A stretch of DNA of 64,000 nt from assembly GCA_938003835.1 (NCBI GenBank), contig CALKXJ010000008.1, forward strand, positions 124,001-188,000. The letters are read 5' to 3'. Position 1 is the stretch's first letter, and each line of letters opens with the position of its first letter. The stretch comes from an uncultured Bryobacteraceae bacterium. Lineage in GTDB: Bacteria; Acidobacteriota; Terriglobia; Bryobacterales; Bryobacteraceae. The position numbers and the translations under genes were made by a program. This document shows, piece by piece, positions 10,764-17,777 of this stretch. The notes beneath the pieces are model-generated. The model did no database searches and was not told the DNA's origin. It was given only the letters and a program-made list of their open reading frames with translations.

Positions 10764-11036
10764 CTAGATGGCGCCATCATCCTGACAGGCGCACGCCAGG
10801 GCTCCCGCCAGCTCCGGGCGCGGCACCCGGTGCGCCGGGAGCCTGCCGTCGTTGTCGATCAGGCTATAGGCCCCGTTGCCGAAGGTCACCAGCGTGGTGC
10901 CGTCCGGGCAGACACAACCGCGATGATCCACCCGCTCTTCGAGCGTACCGATCATCGCGCGCCAGTCGATCCCCAGTCTTTCCTGGCCGAAGGCCGGGCC
11001 GACCAGGAGGGCCAAGCCGAGAATCCACCCCCTCAT
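10764..11036 (-). CDS. N-terminal fragment of the interrupted propeller gene
   Basis: 90 residues as read without readthrough: a signal peptide cleaved near AFGQE, then a short soluble tail with one CVC and one CAC pair. It is too short to fold as a propeller alone and belongs with the sequence that continues after the TAG. Confidence 0.55.
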   Translation of the reverse strand: MRGWILGLALLVGPAFGQERLGIDWRAMIGTLEERVDHRGCVCPDGTTLVTFGNGAYSLIDNDGRLPAHRVPRPELAGALACACQDDGAI

Positions 11037-11323
11037 CGGCTTACCTCCTCTCTCCGAGTTTCCGGGGCTGTGGCATCGTCAAAGTCAAAGACGCGCAGCG
11101 AATGTTCCGATGCGCCGGCAGGCGACGGCTTCCGATCGTTTTCGTCGCAAGCGCAGTAGTTGATGCACTCCGCGCAGTACCGGCAGTCCCACCAAGAGCA
11201 CCACCAACCCTCGAGACATCTGGCGCTCGAAACGGGAACGGCGTACTGGTCGTTACGCGGGACCGGCTGCAAGGTCGCCAGCGCAAGCGTGAGTGACAGC
11301 ACGATCCTGCACGCTGTCCGCAC
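11033..11323 (-). CDS. Small cysteine-rich secreted peptide
   Basis: A 96-residue product starting at GTG 11323, chosen because AGAGG lies five bases upstream and it gives a clean signal peptide (RIVLSLTLALATLQ). A GTG at 11377 in the same frame would start at the predicted transcription start. The mature part has seven Cys within 26 residues (RCLEGWWCSWWDCRYCAEC, then INYCAC), followed by an acidic tail. The stop overlaps the ATG of the propeller gene as ATGA. The small Cys-rich peptide beside a propeller protein recalls the NVEALA-type peptides of Bacteroidetes, but I see no NVEALA motif. Function unknown. Confidence 0.6.
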   Translation of the reverse strand: MRTACRIVLSLTLALATLQPVPRNDQYAVPVSSARCLEGWWCSWWDCRYCAECINYCACDENDRKPSPAGASEHSLRVFDFDDATAPETRREEVSR

Positions 11324-11381
11324 AAACGCCTCTGAGAACAATCGTATCCGGACAACTGGTATCTGATTGTCCGACACGTTA

Positions 11382-11411
11382 AATATAGAGCCACCCTTCC
11401 TTCGAGGTCAA
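11382..11411 (-). promoter_or_regulatory. Promoter of the Cys-rich peptide/propeller pair
   Basis: On the minus strand TTGACC (11411-11406) is followed after 18 bases by TATATT (11387-11382). Transcription would start near 11375, giving a ~50-base leader before GTG 11323. This gap (11324-11510) is otherwise AT-rich and empty. Confidence 0.6.
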
Positions 11412-11510
11412 GCTATAAATGGATCCTTCATCTATGTTCCGATTCTGCAATCTTTTCGAGGGATACTTCAAGACTTTACGGCCACCGTGGAGTTTAACGG
11501 AAGGTTCGCT

Positions 11511-13616
11511 TTAGCGGATCGGAACCCGCTCGCCGTGCCAGGGAAAGGCGTAACTGGGCCGGCCGGCGAAGCGCCGCGTGCCGATTTCGAGAGTAACTCC
11601 CGCGGCCGGCGCAAGTCGGACGAGAAAGAACTTGCGGTTGATCACTGCCGTCTCGGTCGCCAGCTTCGGCTCCGGCAACAGAAAGAAATCGGGCTGCTCC
11701 GGATCGCGGTCGATGCGCCGCTGGTAGCGCGCGCTGGTAAAAATGTGTTCGCCGAAAGCGCCTCCTTGCACGATCACTTTCCGAGCCTCGAAGGGGTTCA
11801 GGTTGACCAGCTCGAGCAGGGTTCGATCGGCCTCGATCTTGCGCACTAGCGCCGCAACATCGGGCGGCAAGCCCGGCCGGCGCCGCTCCGGGTCAAAGTA
11901 ACGCAGGCGTGCATGGAGCAGGCCGCCGTTATAGACCAGTTGCGGCGCGCCAAGGGTCAACTGAATGAGCGCCTCCGTGGTCACTGGATTCACCGTCATC
12001 CAGTGGTGCTCGTGGACGTTCTCCAGTTTTCGTTCCAATCGGAGCGAGCCCTCCGGGTTGCGCGGGTCGTAATCGAGCAGCAGGTGACCGTCACGGATCC
12101 AGGCGAGCCGGCGGGCCACCACGGCGTGGGCCGTGCTGAGGATCTGCTCGGGATACTGAGGATTTTCGCCGGCGAGGAACCGCACCCAGGGCGCCTCGTG
12201 CCCGCGGTCCTCCTTATTGCGGAACTCGAGAACGCGATTCCAGTCGACGAGTCCTTCGATATCGCAGTTCCAACAGTCGGCGCGCTCATCGGGAAGCTTG
12301 GAGTAACCGTTGTTGGGGAAGGGGACGCCGGTGGCCGCGTGCCAGTCCACGGTGCTGGCCCGGCGGACCTTCTCGACGAGTGCCCAGTCCTCGGGGGCCA
12401 TCGACAGGTACCATAAGCCGACCAGGCGGTCACGTTCGATCGGTTGCCAGGCGAACCAGCCGCGGTCTCCGCGCTTGTAGGGCACGACGAAGTGCCCGTT
12501 CACGTTCCGGCCTTGCTCGATGAGCTTCTCGAGATTCGTGCGCACCAGCTCGAGCCAGCCTGCATTGCCGCCGTCGGCGAGCATGGCGTTTGCGGCGGCG
12601 ATCTGCGTAGCCATGCCGATGTTGTAGTAGCCATGCGGCCACTGCCAGCCGTAGAGGCCGCCCCACCACTTGCCGTTGTGGTACTCGCCGATCTTGCCCG
12701 ACAGGCCGACGTTGTCCGGCGTGAGGCCGCCGTTGGCGCGGGTGCGCTCCAGCCAAGCGCAGGCATACTCGTTGACCCAGGCCTGATACCTCTCCTCGCC
12801 GGTGAGCAACCAAGCGTGCAAGGCCAGGCTCGTGGCGGCCAAGTTCATCGGCACGTCGCCGCGCATGAGGCGCGCGGCCATTTCACGGCCCATGCGGCGA
12901 GCCTTTTCCTTGTCTTTTAAGTCCTCGTAGGAGGTGATGCCCGGCACATCCTGAAGGGGCAAGCCGTATGAAGACATTCCCGGCGAGTAGTCGTACGGCG
13001 CGGCCTTTTCCGGATCCCCGAACCGCGGGCCGAGGCTGCCGGTGTGGGGCGAACGAATCAGGCGAAGTCTCTTGTCGTAATTCGGCGCCTCGGGGTCCTC
13101 GCCCATATAGAAAGAGGCGAATCGGCGCGCCCGCGCCACCTGCTCATAATCGGTGGGATCCGCCAGGGCGAGCAGGTAAAAGTAAATGAAGCCCTCGCCG
13201 ATGTGGAACCAGTCGCCGTGTTTGGGAAACTCGCGATGGTAGACGGGGAACATGTAGGTGAGCTGGCGCGTAGTGGCGTCCCACTGGCGGAAGGCCAGCT
13301 CGCGCAGGCGCTCGTCGCCGCCCAGCAGGTAAAGCAGCGGGAAGTTATAGAAAGCCTCGGGCAGATCGTCGAGCGAGGCGCTGCCCTCGTGCTTCCAGAT
13401 AAGCGTGCCGCCGCTGCGCACATGCCGCGCGGCGTACCAGAGGGCCGCTTCGCTCATCGTTTCGATCAGTTTCCGCTCCAGCACGGCCCAGCTCGGCGCC
13501 GCCACCGGCACGTTGGCCTCGATCACGGTGATGTCAGGGGGAAGGCCTGGAGGGGTGTGCGCCGGAAGCGGCAGGACCGGTATCGACACTAGCACGGCAA
13601 GGCGAGGCAGCCGCAT
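11511..13616 (-). CDS. Secreted protein of unknown function, alpha-helical toroid-like
   Basis: 701 residues with a signal peptide (LAVLVSIPVLPLPAHT). I do not recognise the family. The sequence is rich in Trp, Tyr and His, with repeated helix-like segments (DLPEAFYNFPLLYLLGG, GEGFIYFYLLALADP, NLAATSLALHAWLLTG, HGYYNIGMATQIAAANAML), a pattern seen in (alpha/alpha)6 toroid hydrolases and polysaccharide lyases, then a beta-rich C-terminus. A carbohydrate-active enzyme is therefore plausible but unproven. I placed the start at ATG 13616, where the signal peptide begins; the frame stays open upstream only as a shadow of the ybjQ gene. It follows ybjQ by 11 bases and may be the last gene of the sigma-factor operon. 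Confidence 0.6.
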   Translation of the reverse strand: MRLPRLAVLVSIPVLPLPAHTPPGLPPDITVIEANVPVAAPSWAVLERKLIETMSEAALWYAARHVRSGGTLIWKHEGSASLDDLPEAFYNFPLLYLLGGDERLRELAFRQWDATTRQLTYMFPVYHREFPKHGDWFHIGEGFIYFYLLALADPTDYEQVARARRFASFYMGEDPEAPNYDKRLRLIRSPHTGSLGPRFGDPEKAAPYDYSPGMSSYGLPLQDVPGITSYEDLKDKEKARRMGREMAARLMRGDVPMNLAATSLALHAWLLTGEERYQAWVNEYACAWLERTRANGGLTPDNVGLSGKIGEYHNGKWWGGLYGWQWPHGYYNIGMATQIAAANAMLADGGNAGWLELVRTNLEKLIEQGRNVNGHFVVPYKRGDRGWFAWQPIERDRLVGLWYLSMAPEDWALVEKVRRASTVDWHAATGVPFPNNGYSKLPDERADCWNCDIEGLVDWNRVLEFRNKEDRGHEAPWVRFLAGENPQYPEQILSTAHAVVARRLAWIRDGHLLLDYDPRNPEGSLRLERKLENVHEHHWMTVNPVTTEALIQLTLGAPQLVYNGGLLHARLRYFDPERRRPGLPPDVAALVRKIEADRTLLELVNLNPFEARKVIVQGGAFGEHIFTSARYQRRIDRDPEQPDFFLLPEPKLATETAVINRKFFLVRLAPAAGVTLEIGTRRFAGRPSYAFPWHGERVPIR

Positions 13617-13627
13617 ACCTTGCCAGC

Positions 13628-13942
13628 TTACTCGATAATCGCCGCTGTGCCGTAGACCAGGATCTCGGCGGCGTTGGCAAGGATCTCGCTGCTGGTAAAG
13701 CGCACGCCCACCACGGCGTTCGCGCCGAGCGATTTTGCCTCTTCGATCATGCGGTCGAGCGCCTGCTCGCGGCACTCCGCCATCAGCTTCGTGTACTCGT
13801 GGACTTCGCCCCCGACGAGGTTGCGAAAGACGGCCAGGAGGTCCCGGCCGAGGTGGCGGGCGCGGACCGTGTTGCCGCGCACCAGCCCGAGGGTGCGGAC
13901 GATTCGTCTGCCCGGGACTTCGAACGTGGTGACGACGATCAT
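13628..13942 (-). CDS. YbjQ/UPF0145 family protein
   Basis: 104 residues matching the YbjQ family: an N-terminal TTFEVPGRRIVRTLGLVRGNT, the central AR.ALDRMIEEAKSLGANAVVGVRF pattern, and a C-terminal VYGTAAII strand. Members form pentameric rings; no enzymatic role is established. Its ATG overlaps the stop of the anti-sigma gene (ATGA), so it is coupled to that pair. Confidence 0.88.
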   Translation of the reverse strand: MIVVTTFEVPGRRIVRTLGLVRGNTVRARHLGRDLLAVFRNLVGGEVHEYTKLMAECREQALDRMIEEAKSLGANAVVGVRFTSSEILANAAEILVYGTAAIIE

Positions 13943-14385
13943 CTCTTGACTCTCCGGTAACGGTCGTGAGGGCGTTCAAGCAGCCGCTGGCGCAGCACGG
14001 AGACAAACAGGAGCAGGAGACCGATGACGACGGCTGCCGCGATCAGCTCCGGCACGGTCGGCCATCTAGGGTGGCGGAGCACTTGGACGAGGCCGTAAAC
14101 GATCCAGGCAGCGATGCCGATGACGAGCAGCGCCCAGCCGCCGCGCCGGGGCGCCTGAACCGAGAGACGCTGCTCGATCGCTTCCAGCGCGGCATCCGGA
14201 GGCTGATGGAAGGGGATCTGGGCGGTGAGCTGCTGGATCCGCCGCATCTCGTCAAGCGCCGTGCGGCAGGAGGCGCACTCCTGCAAGTGAAGCTCGACCC
14301 TCTGCGCCTCGGCCTGCGTGAGCTCTTCGTCGAGATAAGCCGAGAGCATCCGCTCCATCGCCTCGTGGGAGTCTGCCGCCTTCAC
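13939..14385 (-). CDS. Anti-sigma factor with zinc-finger motif
   Basis: 148 residues. The N-terminal cytoplasmic part carries H-x3-C-x2-C (HLQECASC), the zf-HC2/ZAS signature that binds ECF sigma factors. Two hydrophobic helices follow (LLVIGIAAWIVYGLVQVL and LIAAAVVIGLLLLFVSVL), so it is a membrane protein with two transmembrane segments. The start is the GTG at 14385: GGAGG lies five bases upstream and the GTGA overlaps the sigma-factor stop. An upstream ATG in the same frame would lie inside the sigma gene and lacks this support. Confidence 0.88.
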   Translation of the reverse strand: MKAADSHEAMERMLSAYLDEELTQAEAQRVELHLQECASCRTALDEMRRIQQLTAQIPFHQPPDAALEAIEQRLSVQAPRRGGWALLVIGIAAWIVYGLVQVLRHPRWPTVPELIAAAVVIGLLLLFVSVLRQRLLERPHDRYRRVKR

Positions 14386-14921
14386 AGATACCTCCGCAAC
14401 CGCTCCCGCAGGCGGGACCGGGCATCGTGCAGCCGGGAGTTCACCGTGGTGAGGCTGGCCCCAGTGGCCTCGGCGATCTCGGCGTAGGAGAGGCCGTGCC
14501 AATCACGCAACAGCAGCACCTCCCGCTGAGCTTCCGGCAGCCGCGCGATCTCACGCCAAAGCCGCTCGCTGAACTGGCGCCGTTCGGCATCCTGCTCGGG
14601 GCTCGCTACGGGGGCCGCCTCCGGCGCCGCCTCGATCTCGCACTCCCTGCGGCTGGCGCGCTTGCGCAGCAGATCGATGGCAAGATTGCGCACGACCGAG
14701 TACATCCAGGGTGCGAAGGGGCGTGTGGAGTCCCGCCGCCGCCAGTGCCGGTGCAGGCGCAAAAAGGCCTCCTGCGTCACCTCCAGAGCGTCGTCCGGAT
14801 TGCCGAGCATCTGAAGCGCGTAGTGGTAGGCGCGGAGCCGGTACTGCGCGAAGAGCTCAGTGAACTCCGCCTCTTCCTCGACGCGACTCACTTGGGCAAC
14901 CGCCGCTTCGATGGCCGCCAT
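14382..14921 (-). CDS. ECF (RpoE-like) RNA polymerase sigma factor
   Basis: 179 residues with sigma region 2 (YALQMLGNPDDALEVTQEAFLRLHR, then FAPWMYSVVRNLAIDLLRKR) and region 4 (LPEAQREVLLLRDWHGLSYAEIAEATG, TTVNSRLHDARSRLRERL). It heads a set with its anti-sigma factor and YbjQ, each overlapping the next by four bases. ECF factors commonly autoregulate, but I could not assign a convincing -35/-10 pair in the 169-base divergent gap. Confidence 0.93.
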   Translation of the reverse strand: MAAIEAAVAQVSRVEEEAEFTELFAQYRLRAYHYALQMLGNPDDALEVTQEAFLRLHRHWRRRDSTRPFAPWMYSVVRNLAIDLLRKRASRRECEIEAAPEAAPVASPEQDAERRQFSERLWREIARLPEAQREVLLLRDWHGLSYAEIAEATGASLTTVNSRLHDARSRLRERLRRYL

Positions 14922-15018
14922 CGTCCCTCATTCCTCAATAACGCAACGGCAGCCGTTTCCTTTCCAGATTGTTTACGATCCCCCGGGCGTGGGCAACTGG
15001 CTGCCCGCGTGGCGGCGC

Positions 15019-15024
15019 TATAAT
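15019..15024 (+). promoter_or_regulatory. -10 box upstream of the radical SAM gene
   Basis: A perfect TATAAT lies 67 bases before the start codon, in the gap shared with the divergent ECF sigma gene. The matching -35 is poor. Confidence 0.4.
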
Positions 15025-15090
15025 GCCGATCGTGGGCAGTCCGTGTCAGCCCGGACATTTTACACCTTCTCCAGGAGGGCTACTTGCAGC

Positions 15091-16401
15091 ATGGACGCAC
15101 AACGTCGAGAAACTGCTCCGATTGAGAAGAAAAACTTCCGGATCGATGTTCAGGTTCACGATGTTTTGATGGGACAACCCGCGCGGCCCGGACTCGAGCC
15201 GCGAGGCGAGCCGCAAAAGCTGCCCGAGCCCGTCTTCCCGCAGCATCCGGAGCTCGCCGGCGACATCGAGCTTCCCGGATCGGTCTGGCCGGTCGATCCT
15301 GCGAATCCTTACGCGCGGCGCTGGTCGGCGCCTCTCATCTGGCGCGCCATGCGCGGCTGGCTGTTTCCGTATCTGAAGTCCCGCGTGCTGCCGGGCGACT
15401 TCCACCCGATCATCGCCTACCTGTTTACCGAGTGGAAGTGTAACTTGGATTGTCACTATTGCTGGGCCTTTGACAATCGCGTCAAAGGAATGACTGAGGA
15501 CACGGCGAAACGCGCCATCGACTGGCTGCACGAGACGGGCTGTCGCGTCCTCGCTTTGATGGGCGGCGAGGTGCTCCTGCGGCCGAAATTCGTTCACAAA
15601 GTCTGCTACTACGCGGCGAAGAAAGGCTTCTGGATCTACGTGCCGACTAACGGCCGACTGCTGCGTCCGGACGTGACGGACCGGCTTGGCGACGCGGGCG
15701 TGGCCGTCTTCAACCTGGCGGTCGATTCGGTGGAGGACCGCAGGGAACTGCCCAAGGCGCTCCAGCCCATCTGGCCCTATTTCGAGTATCTGGTGAAAAA
15801 GCAGCACGCCTACGGTTACGCCGTCTTCTTCAACATCAACATTACGCGCATCAACCTCGAAGATGTGCGCCGGCTGACCGAGATCGCGCATGACTACGGG
15901 ATCGCCACGGACTACCATATCAATGAGTCGCCGATGCTCGCGCAGGAGCATTTCCAACACGCCGCCGACAACAGCACCTTTATCACTCCGCAGGACTGGC
16001 CGAAGGTGGATGAGCTCATCGACTGGCTCATCGAGAGGAACCTGAGCGGCTATAAGATGGTCAACTCGGTCTATCGGCTGAACGAGATGAAGGCGTTTAT
16101 GCGCGGCAAGGTGCAGGATTGGAGCTGCCGGGCCGGCCACAACTCGATCATCATCCGAACCGACGGGACGCTGGCGCCCTGCTTCCCCATGTATTCGGCG
16201 ACTTTCGATTGGGGAGCGGTCGAGGAGCCCCGCTTTGATCGAGCTCAACTGGAGGCGATGAAAACGGCCTGCCAGCCACACTGCTTCTCGACGCTCAACC
16301 ACAACCTGGCTTACTGCTATGACGCTCGCCGCGCGCTGCGCTGGGTCCTCAAGCAGGCCCTTCGCGGCTTTCAGGGAACGAGCGGGAGCTTTGACCACTG
16401 A
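15091..16401 (+). CDS. Radical SAM protein with SPASM-like C-terminus
   Basis: 436 residues. The [4Fe-4S] motif C-x3-C-x2-C is at Cys117, Cys121 and Cys124 (EWKCNLDCHYCW), followed by the GGE-type SAM segment (LMGGEVLLRP). A Cys-rich C-terminus (SCRAGHNSIIIRTDGTLAPC, then further Cys) resembles a SPASM/twitch domain with an auxiliary cluster. Substrate is not recognisable. About 115 residues precede the SAM core, longer than usual. AGGAGGG lies 11 bases before the ATG; no closer in-frame start exists. The next gene is a secreted subtilisin-like protease, a pairing sometimes seen in peptide modification systems, but no precursor peptide lies between them. Confidence 0.88.
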   Translation: MDAQRRETAPIEKKNFRIDVQVHDVLMGQPARPGLEPRGEPQKLPEPVFPQHPELAGDIELPGSVWPVDPANPYARRWSAPLIWRAMRGWLFPYLKSRVLPGDFHPIIAYLFTEWKCNLDCHYCWAFDNRVKGMTEDTAKRAIDWLHETGCRVLALMGGEVLLRPKFVHKVCYYAAKKGFWIYVPTNGRLLRPDVTDRLGDAGVAVFNLAVDSVEDRRELPKALQPIWPYFEYLVKKQHAYGYAVFFNINITRINLEDVRRLTEIAHDYGIATDYHINESPMLAQEHFQHAADNSTFITPQDWPKVDELIDWLIERNLSGYKMVNSVYRLNEMKAFMRGKVQDWSCRAGHNSIIIRTDGTLAPCFPMYSATFDWGAVEEPRFDRAQLEAMKTACQPHCFSTLNHNLAYCYDARRALRWVLKQALRGFQGTSGSFDH

Positions 16402-16493
16402 GAGAGGTTGGCGGAAACGGGGACCTTTAAAGTGGAAGGCCGGTTCGGCCGATTCAGAATGTGTTCACCACAGACGAGGGAGGGCATTTGTTC

Positions 16494-17774
16494 GTGAGTC
16501 GAAGAATGTGGGTAGGCCTGATTCTTGCGCTGGCGTTGAACGTCGGAGCCTCAGCTCAATCCGATCCCGACGTGATTCCCGGTCGCTACATCGTGGTGCT
16601 CCGCGACCACGTGCCGGAGAGCCTGCCGGTAGCGGCGCAGGTGGCGCGCCTGCCGGGTATCGCCGTCCAGCACGTCTATGAGCATGCGCTCAAGGGCTTC
16701 TCGGCGGCGATTCCCGCAAACCGGCTCGAGGCTCTGCGGCGGGACCCGCGCGTGGCTTTCATCAGCGAGGACCGCCGGGTCTGGGCCTTCGCCGAGACCC
16801 TGCCGACAGGTGTCAATCGCATCAACGCGGAGCGCCCGTTCGCCGGGTCCTACAATCGCGGGTCAGGCATCAACGTCGCGGTGCTCGACACCGGCGTGGA
16901 TCTGACGCATCCGGATCTCAACCTCCATCCGACGCTGGCCAAGAACTGCGCCGGAACCGGTGCGCCCAACGACGGCAACGGTCACGGCACTCACGTGGCA
17001 GGCATCATCGCCGCCCGGAGCAACTCAAGCGGCGTGGTCGGAGTCGCCTCCGAGGCGGCGATCGTCCCGGTGAAGGTACTAGCCGATGATGGCTCCGGCT
17101 CCTGGTCGCAGGTGATCTGCGGCGTCGACTTCGTCACCGCCAACGCGGCGCAGATCAAGGTGGCCAACCTGAGCCTGGGCGGCAGCGGCCAGGACAGCAC
17201 CAGCGACGCCAACTGCAACAACGCTCGCAACGACGCTTTGCACAAGGCCATCTGCCGCTCGGTCCGCGCCGGCGTCACGTACGTCGTGGCCGCCGGCAAC
17301 AGCGGCCGGGACCTCCGAAGCACCGTTCCGGCCACTTACGACGAGGTGATCGCCGTGACGGCGCTGGCCGATTCCGACGGCAGGGCGTGTGGGGTCGGCG
17401 CCGCCACGGCCTATGGCGCGGACGATACGTTTGCAAGCTTCTCCAATTACGCGACGCTCACTAGCGATCTGAATCGGCTGCTTGGTGCGCCGGGTGTCAA
17501 TATCTATTCGACCTATCGAGGCGGAGCATACGCCTATGCCTCCGGCACCAGCATGGCGTCGCCCCATGTGGCGGGCGTTGCCGCGCTGTACCTGGCGAAA
17601 TTGCTGGCGGCCGGCAGTCCGCTGCCCAGCCCCTCGGCCGTACGCACAGAACTCAGGAGTCGGGCCGAGCCGAAAAACGTCAATTTCGGCTCGGACAACT
17701 GCGGTTCGCGCTCGAGCCACACCGACCCGTCGGGCCGGCATCCGGAACCCATCGTGCGGGCCGACACGTACTGA
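16494..17774 (+). CDS. Secreted subtilisin-like serine protease (S8) with I9 propeptide
   Basis: About 426 residues: signal peptide (WVGLILALALNVGASAQS), an inhibitor-I9 propeptide (RYIVVLRDHVPESL to ISEDRRVW), and the S8 catalytic domain with Asp132 (VLDTGVDLTHPDL), His164 (GHGTHVAG) and Ser353 (GTSMASPHVAG). It resembles proteinase K-type enzymes. The catalytic domain is followed by only a short tail. GGGAGG at 16478-16483 could serve TTG 16488 or GTG 16494; GTG 16461 further up has no ribosome site. The start is uncertain by a few codons. Confidence 0.92.
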   Translation: MSRRMWVGLILALALNVGASAQSDPDVIPGRYIVVLRDHVPESLPVAAQVARLPGIAVQHVYEHALKGFSAAIPANRLEALRRDPRVAFISEDRRVWAFAETLPTGVNRINAERPFAGSYNRGSGINVAVLDTGVDLTHPDLNLHPTLAKNCAGTGAPNDGNGHGTHVAGIIAARSNSSGVVGVASEAAIVPVKVLADDGSGSWSQVICGVDFVTANAAQIKVANLSLGGSGQDSTSDANCNNARNDALHKAICRSVRAGVTYVVAAGNSGRDLRSTVPATYDEVIAVTALADSDGRACGVGAATAYGADDTFASFSNYATLTSDLNRLLGAPGVNIYSTYRGGAYAYASGTSMASPHVAGVAALYLAKLLAAGSPLPSPSAVRTELRSRAEPKNVNFGSDNCGSRSSHTDPSGRHPEPIVRADTY

Positions 17775-17777
17775 GGG

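Larger units (their letters stand above)
10017..11036 (-). pseudogene. Secreted beta-propeller-like protein interrupted by one in-frame TAG
   Basis: A single frame of 340 codons runs from the ATG at 11036 to the stop at 10017, broken only by TAG at 10766-10764. Before the TAG are a signal peptide (GLALLVGPAFGQ) and ~70 mature residues; after it the frame continues at once (RWSDPATVHVLRLAGS). Repeated segments such as GHGGLFYQPARRRVVYVP, WVHNAIALPDGRVAVQ and YLLGADRDGRLCFGN resemble blades of six-bladed propellers; I cannot name the family. Its ATG overlaps the stop of the Cys-rich peptide gene. It may be a recent pseudogene, a sequence error, or a readthrough product. Confidence 0.7.
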
